A DNA stretch of 15,731 nucleotides from the NCBI GenBank assembly GCA_002502295.1, contig DANX01000086.1, forward strand, positions 1-15,731. The letters are read 5' to 3'. This DNA is from Euryarchaeota archaeon UBA561. Its GTDB lineage: Archaea > Thermoplasmatota > Poseidoniia > Poseidoniales > Poseidoniaceae. The notes under the pieces are model-generated. The model searched no databases. It worked only from the letters and a program-made list of their open reading frames with translations, and was not told the DNA's origin. The translations under genes and the position numbers were made by a program. Positions 6,530-15,102 of this stretch are shown in pieces. Numbering within the stretch: the stretch's first letter is position 1; each line of letters opens with the position of its first letter.

Positions 6530-8005
6530 TCACCCTTTGATCACGGCGATCGGATTCATACGGGCGACAGGGCGTGCGAGCCCTGCTTCTGATGTCAATC
6601 GAATGACTTCATCAACGTCCTTGTATGCATCAGGGGCCTCTTCAGAAAGGACGTTTGGTGTGGATGCGTGGACGCGAACCCCGCGTTGCTCCAAACTTCG
6701 TTTCAACGCCTTTCCATCCAGGGTTTTCTTCGCTTGACTGCGAGAGAGCGCTCGGCCCGCACCGTGGCAAGATGACCCAAAGGCTTGGTTGCTCCCTTTT
6801 GTTGAACCCGCCATGATCCACGACCCGTTGCCCATGTCGCCGGGGACGATAACGGGCTGCCCCGTCGTCGCAAATTGCGGTCCGATGTCGGGATGATCGC
6901 CTCCAAAGGCTCGAGTCGCTCCCTTACGATGCACCATGCAGGAGCAGTTCTTTCCGTGAACAACGTGGGTTTCTTCCTTGGCGATGTTGTGGGCGACATC
7001 ATAGAGCGTGCGGGCTTCTCCGTCAACTCCCATTTCCAATCGTAGTACCGTGCGCAAACGGTCAGCAAGCACCGCTCGATTGGCGAATGCAAAATTGGCG
7101 GCGGCGTTCATGGCGTCCAAGTAGGCCTTACCTTCCCGTGAATGAACCGGTGCAGAGGCTAACTGGCGGTCCGGAAGCGTGTAATCCCATTGCTCGTTGT
7201 ACCATGCTCCGTTTTCATGTTTGTAGGTCGATTCAAGGTTTCGAACATGGTCGGTGCAGACCTGGTGGCCAAGTCCTCTGCTTCCAGAGTGAATCATGGC
7301 GACAACCTGATCGTCGTACAATCCCCAGGCCGAAGCCGTTGCATCATCAACCACTTGGCCAACGGTTTGCAGTTCCAAAAAGTGATTGCCGCTCCCCAAC
7401 GTTCCAAGCGAGCGCATGCCGCGTTCCAAGGCACGCTGAGAAATGCTAGCTTCATCGGTTTCCAACAGGCCTTGCGACTCAAGATGTGTCAAATCTTCGT
7501 GAAGACCGAGACCGAGGTCAGCGGCTGCATGAGCGCCTCGTTGAAGGATGTCGTTCAAATCGCTGGTGGTGATGTCGACACCGCCTTTGCCAGAGCCGCC
7601 GGCTGGAATTCGACCAGCCAACCGGCCAGCGAGTTTTTTGAGGTTCGGTATGTCTTGAGCCGTGGCATCCAAAGCGAGAAATCGGACGCCGCAGTTGATG
7701 TCAAATCCAACGCCGCCCGGAGAGATTGCGCCACCTTGCTCACCATGGTTCATGTCGGTTGCGACAACACCGCCAATGGGGAATCCATAGCCATAATGCC
7801 AATCAGCCATCGCCCAGGCATCCCCCACAATTCCTGGAAGCGAGGCCGTGTTGATCAACTGTTCAGGGCCACGATCATCGGCGTGCCGCTTAATGTGTGC
7901 CGCATCCGTGATAAGGCGGGCATCCGTTCTCATTGAACCGTGCGCATGGATGCGCATCGTGCCGTCGCCCTCATCGACGAGATGACGGCGCCAGTCGGGT
8001 TCCAT
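6530..8005 (-). CDS. rtcB: RNA-splicing ligase RtcB
   Basis: A 491-residue protein of normal archaeal length. RtcB joins 2',3'-cyclic phosphate (or 3'-phosphate) ends to 5'-OH ends using GTP and Mn2+, and in archaea seals tRNA exons and possibly other RNAs. The metal and catalytic residues are all present: Asp102 and Cys105 in GFDINCGVR, His208 in GSGNHFLE, His239 in MIHSGSRGLGHQ, His339 in DVAHNIAKEE, and guanylylated His414 in SSCHGAGRALSR. There is no intein. The gene is divergent from alaS, with 119 bp between the starts, and its stop abuts the stop of the small coiled-coil gene. The archease activator is not in the window, and both tRNAs here lack introns. Confidence 0.97.
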   Translation of the reverse strand: MEPDWRRHLVDEGDGTMRIHAHGSMRTDARLITDAAHIKRHADDRGPEQLINTASLPGIVGDAWAMADWHYGYGFPIGGVVATDMNHGEQGGAISPGGVGFDINCGVRFLALDATAQDIPNLKKLAGRLAGRIPAGGSGKGGVDITTSDLNDILQRGAHAAADLGLGLHEDLTHLESQGLLETDEASISQRALERGMRSLGTLGSGNHFLELQTVGQVVDDATASAWGLYDDQVVAMIHSGSRGLGHQVCTDHVRNLESTYKHENGAWYNEQWDYTLPDRQLASAPVHSREGKAYLDAMNAAANFAFANRAVLADRLRTVLRLEMGVDGEARTLYDVAHNIAKEETHVVHGKNCSCMVHRKGATRAFGGDHPDIGPQFATTGQPVIVPGDMGNGSWIMAGSTKGSNQAFGSSCHGAGRALSRSQAKKTLDGKALKRSLEQRGVRVHASTPNVLSEEAPDAYKDVDEVIRLTSEAGLARPVARMNPIAVIKG

Positions 8006-8124
8006 GGACGAGGGTCATGACCGTTGGATTTGAGGCTTTTCTTCACACTCCAGCCACCGGAATCATCACAGCCTTGAAGGGGGGACTCTTCTTGGACGGT
8101 GTAACCATCTTCTGAGGTTTTTCC

Positions 8125-10971
8125 ATGTCGCTGCCCCCAATTGACCTGGATGTGTTTCGGAAAAATGGTTATGTGCGCAAACAGTGCCGTGTCACGTCGT
8201 TGTGGTTCTGGACCTCCGACCCACAACGGGAAACATGTGGGGACACCTCTGAAGACGAATACACGTTCATCGGTGCACCGCTAATTGGGGGCTTTGAACA
8301 ACGGGGTAAAGCCCTCAAAGATGCCATGCGGGAGGCTTTTCTTAGTTTCTTTGAATCCGTAGAACACGCCAGAATCGATCCTTACCCGGTGCTGGCCAGA
8401 TGGCGAGACGACATTCACTTGACCATCGCATCGATCGCTGATTTCCAACCGCATGTCACCTCTGGCGCTGTTGAGCCTCCGGCGAACCCCCTAACCATCT
8501 CTCAGCCTTGCATCCGACTAACCGATGTTGATGCAGTAGGCCGTTCTGGGCGCCACCTCACGACCTTTGAGATGATGGCCCATCACGTGTTCAACCGTCC
8601 TGATGAAGGTGTTGAACTGTACTGGATGGAAACGTGCGTTGAACACTGCCATCAAATGCTCACGGATACCTTTGGTATTGCGCCCGGAGAGATTACCTAT
8701 GTCGAAAATCCTTGGTGTGGAGGAGGCAATGCCGGCGCAGCGGTTGAGGTCATCGTTGGGGGTCTTGAACTGGCGACCTTGGTTTTCATGGACATGGAGG
8801 AACATCCCGACGGAGATGTCGAATTGAAAGGTGACCGATACCGAACGATGCCGCTTCAAATCATTGATACGGGGTATGGATTGGAGCGTTTCTGCTGGGC
8901 TGCAGCCGGTACGCCCACCATCTACGAAGCGATTTATCCAGAAACAGTCGCATGGTTGAAGGAACTCTCTGGTTTTGACAGCGTAGCGAAACAGTGGCCT
9001 TCGTTGGACCTCGACCGCCTCTTGAGTGAAATGTCTCGATTGAACGGAATCATGAACATCGAAGCTGGCGTTGATGGGGAGAAACTTGTGAACCTCTTCC
9101 TCACCAAACTAAGCGAGCGTGGTGTCGATGTATCAAGCGAACAATTTTCCTCCGTTACCGAGCCACTCGCCAGCATTTACGCCATTCCAGACCACCTTCA
9201 TGCGCTCTGCAACATGCTTGGGGATGGTTTGGTACCGTCCAACGCCAAGGCGGGCTATTTGGCAAGGATGCTTGCCCGCCGTGTGCTTCGAATGCGGGAC
9301 GAATTGGGGATTGACGTTTCCCTCCCAGATTTGGCAAGTCATCACCTCGATGTGAACCTTGGGGGGCATCTGAACAAACAAACCCGGGAAGGTCTTCTCA
9401 CTATTCTCACCCTTGAAGAAGTACGCTATGCAGAAATGTTGCGGAAGGGTGCCAACGTCATTCAAACCCAACTCAAAACGCTTCCAAAAGACAGTGTGGC
9501 TATTCCTGATGAACATCTCTTTACGATGAATGATTCTCATGGATTGGCTCCCGACATGGTGATCACACTGGCACGCTCTGCAGGATGGAATGCCGTCGCA
9601 CTACGAACGGGGTTCTCGGCTGAAATGGCTGAACGCCATGCACGATTGGCCAAAGAAGCAGCCAAGGCCAGTGCCGATGCGGTCTCAAACCTTGATGTGT
9701 CAACGTATCCTGCCACAGAACCAACTTACTATTCGTCTGTGTATCAACAGGAGTTCGATGCTCAAGTTCTTGGCTGCATGGCTTCGGAAGGCCAAGGGCC
9801 CAAGGGGTCAACCCACGCCGTAATCCTCGACACAACCCTGTTTTATCCAGAAGGTGGAGGCCAGGAAGGTGACCGTGGCAAGCTCATGCAAGACGGGACC
9901 ACCATCAACGTCCTTGATACTCAAAAAATTGGTCATGTGGTTGTTCACTTCACCGATGGTCCCGTCCTGGAAGGGAAAAATGCGCAAGGAGCCTTGGATT
10001 GGCTTCGTCGAAAACAGCTCATGGACCACCATACAACGGTTCACATCGTTGGTGGAGCAGCTCGACGTCTGCTTGGGTCTCATATTTACCAAGCGGGCTC
10101 CCACCTCTCGGTGGAAAATGGCCGGTTGGACATCACGCATTTCCACCGCCTTACTCGCACGGAGCTTGACGCCATGGAAAACATGGCCAATGAGATATTG
10201 AGCGAGGTCCCTGCAACGGAAAAAATTGAACTCAACCGGAAAGACGCTGACCTTCTTCACGGATTTGATTTGTATCAAGGTGGGGCTCCTAAAGGAAATT
10301 CCATACGTGTTCTGAAAATCTCAGACCATGACATTCAGGCATGCGGTGGAACCCATCACGATGGACTCGCTCAGATCGGGTCAATCCGAATCGTGAGGTC
10401 TTCCGCTGTCCAAGACGGTGTTGAGCGGTTGCACATCGTCGCAGGGAATGCGGCGTTGAACTATGCCCGATCGCAGGACGCCTTGGTCAGGGCCTCAAGC
10501 GAAGTGTTTGGGGTTCATGCAGATGATTTGCCCAAAGCAGCCAACCGGTTTTTCAAAGAATGGAAGGAACAGCGTAAGTTGATTGAACAATTGGAATCTG
10601 AAATTGTGCGACTTCGAACCTCTGGCGGTGGCGATGCAAGCACGGACATCGACGGTGTTCGAATCGTGGTTATGGAAATAGACGGGGACCTCAAATCGAT
10701 GACAACCATGCTGAAAGAACTGACGTTGGATGAATCCATGCCCACACTTGCCGTGCTTGGTTCACGAGACGGTGGGGGCAAATTGATGATTGCCACAACC
10801 GAAAACACCGTGGCGAGTGAACGTTACAACGCCGTTGACTTGTTGCGTTCTATCTCATCACACATACGTGGTGGTGGCGGTGGACGCCCCACCTTTGCTC
10901 AGGGTGGTGGTTCTCATGCTGACGGATTGCCGGACGCGCTCAACGCTGCCCGGGAGCATTTGGGGTTGTGA
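8125..10971 (+). CDS. alaS: Alanyl-tRNA synthetase, archaeal type
   Basis: A 948-residue protein that charges tRNA-Ala and edits mischarged Ser and Gly. The N-terminus has the archaeal extension (FWTSDPQRETCGD, 28-40) before the class II catalytic core (TFEMMAHHVF, GYGLERFCWA). The editing domain carries HTTVH (636-640) and CGGTH (740-744), the four zinc ligands. The C-terminal C-Ala domain has the glycine-rich GGGGGRPTFAQGGG (916-929). Archaeal AlaRS usually has four Cys around the FWT motif; here only Cys21 and Cys38 remain, with Thr24 and Glu43 at the other two positions. ATG at 8125 gives the standard N-terminus. The stop codon abuts the stop of the convergent NUDIX gene. Confidence 0.97.
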   Translation: MSLPPIDLDVFRKNGYVRKQCRVTSLWFWTSDPQRETCGDTSEDEYTFIGAPLIGGFEQRGKALKDAMREAFLSFFESVEHARIDPYPVLARWRDDIHLTIASIADFQPHVTSGAVEPPANPLTISQPCIRLTDVDAVGRSGRHLTTFEMMAHHVFNRPDEGVELYWMETCVEHCHQMLTDTFGIAPGEITYVENPWCGGGNAGAAVEVIVGGLELATLVFMDMEEHPDGDVELKGDRYRTMPLQIIDTGYGLERFCWAAAGTPTIYEAIYPETVAWLKELSGFDSVAKQWPSLDLDRLLSEMSRLNGIMNIEAGVDGEKLVNLFLTKLSERGVDVSSEQFSSVTEPLASIYAIPDHLHALCNMLGDGLVPSNAKAGYLARMLARRVLRMRDELGIDVSLPDLASHHLDVNLGGHLNKQTREGLLTILTLEEVRYAEMLRKGANVIQTQLKTLPKDSVAIPDEHLFTMNDSHGLAPDMVITLARSAGWNAVALRTGFSAEMAERHARLAKEAAKASADAVSNLDVSTYPATEPTYYSSVYQQEFDAQVLGCMASEGQGPKGSTHAVILDTTLFYPEGGGQEGDRGKLMQDGTTINVLDTQKIGHVVVHFTDGPVLEGKNAQGALDWLRRKQLMDHHTTVHIVGGAARRLLGSHIYQAGSHLSVENGRLDITHFHRLTRTELDAMENMANEILSEVPATEKIELNRKDADLLHGFDLYQGGAPKGNSIRVLKISDHDIQACGGTHHDGLAQIGSIRIVRSSAVQDGVERLHIVAGNAALNYARSQDALVRASSEVFGVHADDLPKAANRFFKEWKEQRKLIEQLESEIVRLRTSGGGDASTDIDGVRIVVMEIDGDLKSMTTMLKELTLDESMPTLAVLGSRDGGGKLMIATTENTVASERYNAVDLLRSISSHIRGGGGGRPTFAQGGGSHADGLPDALNAAREHLGL

Positions 10972-11691
10972 CTACAACAGGCTACGAAGCGCTTGTTGGT
11001 CAAAGTGTGATACCGCTTGGTCATAGGCATCCCTTGGTGAAAACCAGGCCGCTTCGGAAATTTCCTCGGTTTGCAGCGTGAGTTCGTCCAAGTTTCCATT
11101 CCACGTCGATGTGTACGTGAATGAAACGAACGAGATGCCTTCGTCATTGAAGATACGTTGCGTGATCACCGGTTCAACGTCATCGAGGACAATGCTCAAT
11201 CCCATTTCTTCAAGGGTTTCTCGAACACAACCCACGGCAGGATGCTCATCATGGTCCATGTAGCCGCCGGGCAGGGTCCAAAAACCGTGAAAATGTCCAC
11301 GTTCGACCTTCCCCATCAACACCATCCCCCCTTCGTTGCAGACCATCACCTTGGACACAAGGCGATGAATGGATCGATAAATGGCATCCCTGGCAACGGG
11401 GTGAACCATGTTGTCTGAAACACACGCGTCCTTCCAAGCCCACTCTCTCGGCCAGTCTATGCAAGGATAGGCTTTGACAACGGCATACTCAGCATCGGCG
11501 TAGGTTAGCCTAAGCCTTGCCCGTTCATCGTATTCAATTTCCATCGTTTCAACCTCTTGGCGCGTTGGAAAACGAAGCTGAGGCGCTGTTTCAGTTCTTC
11601 CTTTGACGGGTTGGGCTGGTCCATCCCCTCTTTCGTTCACGAGGAGCACCTTTCCATCGTGTTCGAGGTACACGACTTCAGAGGGGTGCAT
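10972..11691 (-). CDS. NUDIX hydrolase with an N-terminal extension
   Basis: A 239-residue protein. Residues about 110-235 form a NUDIX domain whose signature fits the consensus at every fixed position: Gly143, Glu149, Arg157, Glu158, Glu161, Glu162 and Gly164 (VRETLEEMGL). The glutamates bind Mg2+ for hydrolysis of a nucleoside diphosphate linked to another group. FWTLPGGYMDHDE before the box resembles ADP-ribose and NADH-type pyrophosphatases, but the substrate is unclear. Residues 1-105 are extra: an acidic, strand-rich start (EVVYLEHDGKVLLVNERGDG) then a segment with TYADAEYAVVKAYPCIDW; I know no family for it. It lacks the zinc-ribbon cysteines of NudC. It is convergent with alaS and divergent from the ETHE1-like gene. 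Confidence 0.9.
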   Translation of the reverse strand: MHPSEVVYLEHDGKVLLVNERGDGPAQPVKGRTETAPQLRFPTRQEVETMEIEYDERARLRLTYADAEYAVVKAYPCIDWPREWAWKDACVSDNMVHPVARDAIYRSIHRLVSKVMVCNEGGMVLMGKVERGHFHGFWTLPGGYMDHDEHPAVGCVRETLEEMGLSIVLDDVEPVITQRIFNDEGISFVSFTYTSTWNGNLDELTLQTEEISEAAWFSPRDAYDQAVSHFDQQALRSLL

Positions 11692-11816
11692 GTCCTTCGG
11701 ATTGGTTGGTCGGTCATGAACCCTCGCTCGGAACCCACAGAATCGCCACTGGCGCTGTTATTGAGCCTGCATACCAACCATCAAAGTTCAAATCGTTCGT
11801 CTTCTTGGCCGTATTC

Positions 11817-12527
11817 ATGCGATTCGAGCAATTGAACGAGGGCGTCTGGGCCATGACTTACCTTATTGTCGATGAATCAACTGGTCAGGCTGCATTGGTC
11901 GATCCGGTATACGATTTCATGGACACCTATGTTTCACTGCTTGAGCGTGAAAACCTTACATTGGTTTATGCCATTGCGACCCACACACATGCAGACCACA
12001 TCACTGCCTGCTTTTCACTTCGTGAATCACACGAGTGTGAGTACGTGATGTCCAACGAAACGGCGAGTTTGGGTGTTTCAATGCACGTTGATGATGAAGA
12101 GAAGATTATGCTTGGTTCTATTCCGATTCAATTTCACGCTGCCCCCGGTCACACCAATGATTCCATGATTGTGCACGTGCCAGGGTACATGATGACCGGT
12201 GATTTCCTCTTCAACGGTCAGGGTGGCGTTGGCCGAGACGATTTACCGAGTGGTCGTGTTCATGTCCACTGGGACGCTCTTGAAGTGTTAAGCCGATTTG
12301 AAGGTTCAACCATCGTCTGCTCTGGTCACGACCCACCAGGGACAGAAATGAAGCCACTTGACTGGAATCGTGAACACAACCCTGTTCTTCAAATGAACAC
12401 TTATGAGGATTTTAAATCATGGCAAGACGAGACAGCAGCCAAACTCGGCGGTGTCTCAAAAATTAAGACCGCCATACCTGCTAATTTGTTCGGTGAATTG
12501 CCGGAACGAATCCCTTGGCTTGATTGA
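11817..12527 (+). CDS. ETHE1-like metallo-beta-lactamase-fold hydrolase/dioxygenase
   Basis: A 236-residue enzyme of the MBL fold. ATG at 11817 is chosen because MRFEQLNEGVWAMTYLIVD is the usual first strand of the family; the frame stays open to an ATG at 11706 but that extension is not family-like. Motifs: THTHADH (55-61, with His56, His58, Asp60, His61), PGHTNDSM with His112, TGDFLF with Asp129, and CSGHD with His171. GRDDLPSGR (139-147) is close to the persulfide dioxygenase motif. In ETHE1 enzymes iron is held by the equivalents of His56, His112 and Asp129, oxidising glutathione persulfide to sulfite. Glyoxalase II or another thiol-ester hydrolase remains possible. It ends 1 nt before the stop of the convergent membrane protein gene. 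Confidence 0.85.
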   Translation: MRFEQLNEGVWAMTYLIVDESTGQAALVDPVYDFMDTYVSLLERENLTLVYAIATHTHADHITACFSLRESHECEYVMSNETASLGVSMHVDDEEKIMLGSIPIQFHAAPGHTNDSMIVHVPGYMMTGDFLFNGQGGVGRDDLPSGRVHVHWDALEVLSRFEGSTIVCSGHDPPGTEMKPLDWNREHNPVLQMNTYEDFKSWQDETAAKLGGVSKIKTAIPANLFGELPERIPWLD

Positions 12528-12528
12528 A

Positions 12529-13683
12529 TCACTTTTTGAGAGGATTCTTCGGGGCTTTCGTGTCCGAGGGGATGCTTGGAAGGTTTTGCAATTCTTCAAA
12601 GGTCATCTGCTGTGGGTTGGCGCTGTCAAAAGCGGTCAATCGTTCGTCCATGCCCATTCGTACGTTGAAATCAATCCGTCCCTTTGTTCGCGTCAAATCG
12701 TAGGAAAGGGGGTCCAGGTATTCGATTACTTGAACTTCAAAATCTTGCCGAACTCGCTCCCCACGCCACGATGAATAGCCCCAGCGATAAGAGATACCAA
12801 CCACGGCGGCTCCGTACAGCAGCGTAAGCACGACGGTCGCAAACAAAATCGGGTTTCCGTCAATGTCTCTTGATTCTTCAAGCAGGTTTCGACCGAGCAA
12901 AAAGAGAAGTCCAATACCAACCACTGGATTCAATACCCCCTCAAGCCACTGATTAACGGGAACCAGTCGGCCTTTGGCGGGGTCGACAAAGACCAAATCG
13001 GCTTCAAAAGCCGTGTTGAGGACCGAGAGGATTGAAAGCAGCACCATGTACAACAAGGACGAGACAATCAATTCAATTGCCCACGAATCCAAATCCAAGA
13101 CCCAATGGACGATGAGCCATGCAAACAAGCCCAAAAATGCCGCTTGCGGGACATAATTGAAGTGCTCAATGTGTTGAGAAAATTCTGTCAATGAACGACG
13201 TTTTTCCTGTGTACCACGGTGTGGTTTTGGTATGTGGATTACCTGCCAGTGCATGATGCGCTCAATGCTTTTGAGTGCAAGTATGAGGAACCTTTTCCGA
13301 ATCAGTAAATACTCCATGAACAGCATGAACGGGAACCCAATCAGCACCAATGGGAGCGCCATAATGGCTGAGAGTGGAAGGATAAGCAAGGCCGGAAGAA
13401 GCAGAAAATGGGAGACCGTGAGCGGGTGAAGCATTTCTGCTTCGATCAAGCGCTGTTTGGCAGGCGGGATGCGAAGGTTTCGAGCGATATCGTCCAGCGT
13501 TTGCGAAAACGATGAAACCTGGTGCCCTGAATCGACAATTTGCCGTACGACGGTCCTGTACTCCGACACTTCATGACCAACACCAACCCAAAATTGCCAA
13601 GCCACCCTCATCGGAAGGGCCAAGATCAACGGTAGAGCAAGGATTCCAGCGCCCCACAGAAGTTCCTGCAATGCGGCATCCAT
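12529..13683 (-). CDS. Multi-pass membrane protein, unknown
   Basis: A 384-residue protein. Hydrophobic segments lie at about 8-26, 92-127 (probably a pair), 180-196, 203-223, 250-265 and 279-298. A soluble region (30-90) contains a helical stretch (SSFSQTLDDIARNLRIPPAKQRL), and the basic segment at about 138-165 (HRGTQEKRRS) probably faces the cytoplasm. The C-terminus (300-384) is soluble and ends in a basic tail. No catalytic motif is visible and I do not recognise the family. The start at 13683 is supported by the typical membrane-insertion N-terminus; 13 nt upstream begin two abutting hairpins shared with serA. Confidence 0.7.
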   Translation of the reverse strand: MDAALQELLWGAGILALPLILALPMRVAWQFWVGVGHEVSEYRTVVRQIVDSGHQVSSFSQTLDDIARNLRIPPAKQRLIEAEMLHPLTVSHFLLLPALLILPLSAIMALPLVLIGFPFMLFMEYLLIRKRFLILALKSIERIMHWQVIHIPKPHRGTQEKRRSLTEFSQHIEHFNYVPQAAFLGLFAWLIVHWVLDLDSWAIELIVSSLLYMVLLSILSVLNTAFEADLVFVDPAKGRLVPVNQWLEGVLNPVVGIGLLFLLGRNLLEESRDIDGNPILFATVVLTLLYGAAVVGISYRWGYSSWRGERVRQDFEVQVIEYLDPLSYDLTRTKGRIDFNVRMGMDERLTAFDSANPQQMTFEELQNLPSIPSDTKAPKNPLKK

Positions 13684-13695
13684 GCTTCTTCCCCG

Positions 13696-13729
13696 CTCTA
13701 GCGAAACGCTAGGGGTTGTTCAAAACAAC
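13696..13729. repeat. Two abutting short hairpins/palindromes upstream of serA
   Basis: CTCTAGCG (13696-13703) and CGCTAGGG (13707-13714) pair around an AAA loop with one G-T wobble. GTTGTT (13715-13720) and AACAAC (13724-13729) pair around a CAA loop with no base between the two structures. As DNA they are two 15-bp palindromes, each with a 3-bp centre, 17 bp apart centre to centre, in the 101-bp divergent region between an unknown membrane protein gene and serA. They could be operators or a leader structure. Confidence 0.55.
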
Positions 13730-13784
13730 GGTTGCTTCTTGGTTGAAACCCAATGTTCTAACGCCTTCGTGTCGTCAACCATAC

Positions 13785-14768
13785 ATGGCCAGAATTGCGG
13801 TGACCGATGGCATGGATGAAAAGGCTGTCCAACGCTTGGAAAAAGCTGGACACGAGGTTGTTGTTGACCACATTTCGGCGAAGGACTTGCTGGGCGGTGC
13901 TCTGAAATCCTACGATGCCATCATCGTGCGGAGCGCTACGAAACTCACCGAGGATGTGCTGAACGCCTCGGGGGACCGCCTGAAAGTCATTGGTCGGGCC
14001 GGTGTAGGCGTTGACAACATTGACTTGGATGTTGCAGGTCGTAGTGGCATTCGGGTCGTGAATGCACCACGAGCTAGCACGCAATCCGTGGTTGAACTCA
14101 CACTTGGTCATCTCCTTGCCTCCATCCGTCATCTTCCGCGATCGGATCGTTCCCTCCGTCAAGGAAAATGGGAAAAGAAAGCCATGAAAGGTTCTGAATT
14201 GGCTGGCAAAGCGTTGGGTCTCATCGGTTTTGGACGCATCGCTCAGTCGGTCGGGCGTATCGCCCAAGCGATTGGTATGGAGGTGCATGCTTACGATCCT
14301 TACCTCCCTCCTAAAATTGCAAAGTCCCAAGGGACCCGTCTCCACAAGAAAATCGACTCGCTGTTTTCAAACTGCACACACATTTCCATCCATTGCAACC
14401 TGACCGAGGAAACCCATCATCTCGTCAACGCTCGACGCCTCGCATCCATGCCCCACATCGGGAAGGATGGCTCGCGTTGTGGAAGCCACATTATCAATTG
14501 CGCACGCGGCGGCATCGTCGACGAAGAAGCTGTCATCGCAGCCCTTTCATCGGGCGTACTCACCTCAGCGGCGCTGGATGTTTTTGAGCATGAGCCGGTC
14601 GATCCCAAGCATCCGTTGCTTCAGATGGAACATTTCCATGGCACTCCACACATTGGGGCCTCCACCGTTGAAGCCCAAGCTCGCGTGGGCCTTGACATTG
14701 TGACCAACGTGATGGATGTACTCTCAGGCCGACCCTGTGAGTTTGTTGTCAATGGCCAACACTTGTAG
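13785..14768 (+). CDS. serA: D-3-phosphoglycerate dehydrogenase (short, no ACT domain)
   Basis: A 327-residue D-2-hydroxyacid dehydrogenase that would oxidise 3-phosphoglycerate to 3-phosphohydroxypyruvate, the first step of serine synthesis, in the cytoplasm. It shows GRAGVGVDNIDL (70-81), the NAD loop GLIGFGRIAQSVG (145-157), and catalytic Arg241 (NCARGG), Glu270 (FEHEP) and His289 (PHIGAST). Relative to the family, a short insertion sits before NCARGG (PHIGKDGSRCGSH, 223-235). There is no C-terminal ACT or ASB domain, so serine feedback is not evident. ATG at 13785 (MARIAVTDGMD) matches the family start; the in-frame ATG at 13716 adds a tail with no family support. A close relative using another 2-hydroxyacid cannot be excluded. 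Confidence 0.88.
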   Translation: MARIAVTDGMDEKAVQRLEKAGHEVVVDHISAKDLLGGALKSYDAIIVRSATKLTEDVLNASGDRLKVIGRAGVGVDNIDLDVAGRSGIRVVNAPRASTQSVVELTLGHLLASIRHLPRSDRSLRQGKWEKKAMKGSELAGKALGLIGFGRIAQSVGRIAQAIGMEVHAYDPYLPPKIAKSQGTRLHKKIDSLFSNCTHISIHCNLTEETHHLVNARRLASMPHIGKDGSRCGSHIINCARGGIVDEEAVIAALSSGVLTSAALDVFEHEPVDPKHPLLQMEHFHGTPHIGASTVEAQARVGLDIVTNVMDVLSGRPCEFVVNGQHL

Positions 14769-14832
14769 CACTTTCACTTTCAATTGTCGGGTCATCCATA
14801 AGCATGCCTTCTCTCCTTTCTGTGAGTGAGGT

Positions 14833-15102
14833 ATGGGTCGAAGTGTACCTTCATGGCGAAGGCGTGTTGAAACAGAATTGCAGAACCTCATGCCGTACAG
14901 GCGTGCTTTGCTGCCCGCAGACCAAGCGGCTTTTGATGCGCTGATGGACGAGATTCGGCAACGAAGAACAGCAGGTGGCATGCTCCCGTCTTTGAACGCC
15001 TGGCAACCCGCTGTGCTTAGCATGCTGGTTGGGTTAATGACTGAACTTGAACGCCTCTCAAAACGAATTGAAGAGCTTGAGGAACGGCATGCGCATGGTT
15101 GA
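14833..15102 (+). CDS. Small conserved archaeal protein next to polB
   Basis: An 89-residue basic, helical protein. The N-terminus MGRSVPSWRRRVETE and the RRALLPADQAAFDAL segment resemble small archaeal proteins starting MGRTxPTxR found in other euryarchaea; I recall these as a domain of unknown function, but could not check. Residues 68-87 (LMTELERLSKRIEELEERHA) form a likely coiled coil. The gene overlaps the start of polB by 14 nt, so the two are probably translated together; a role linked to replication is inference. The 64 bp upstream hold no clear TATA box, only a pyrimidine-rich stretch at 14810-14820. Confidence 0.7.
   Translation: MGRSVPSWRRRVETELQNLMPYRRALLPADQAAFDALMDEIRQRRTAGGMLPSLNAWQPAVLSMLVGLMTELERLSKRIEELEERHAHG
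15079..15082 (+). promoter_or_regulatory. Shine-Dalgarno for polB
   Basis: GAGG lies within the 3' end of the upstream small gene, 6 nt before the ATG at 15089 and 12 nt before the ATG at 15095. The better spacing favours the 15089 start. Confidence 0.4.

Noticed and set aside
7190..7936. A 248-codon open frame opposite rtcB.
   Set aside because: It is antisense to a gene with full catalytic motifs, has no family pattern, and arises from the codon bias of rtcB.
8013..8022. Perfect palindrome GGTCATGACC just upstream of rtcB.
   Set aside because: A 10-bp palindrome is expected by chance several times in a window this size; nothing else supports an operator.
8043..8126. A 27-codon minus-strand frame starting MEKPQKMVTPSKKSP in the rtcB-alaS gap.
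   Set aside because: It is short, overlaps the alaS ATG, and shows no start signal; basic composition alone is not enough.
11703..11780. TGGTTGGT and ACCAACCA, an 8-bp inverted repeat between the NUDIX and ETHE1-like genes.
   Set aside because: The 62-nt spacer and simple arms make a chance match likely.
13758..14345. A 195-codon open frame opposite serA.
   Set aside because: It is a shadow of serA on the other strand with no recognisable motif and no promoter.
14771..14782. Direct repeat CTTTCACTTTCA after serA.
   Set aside because: It is two copies of a six-base pyrimidine-rich unit, with no sign of function.
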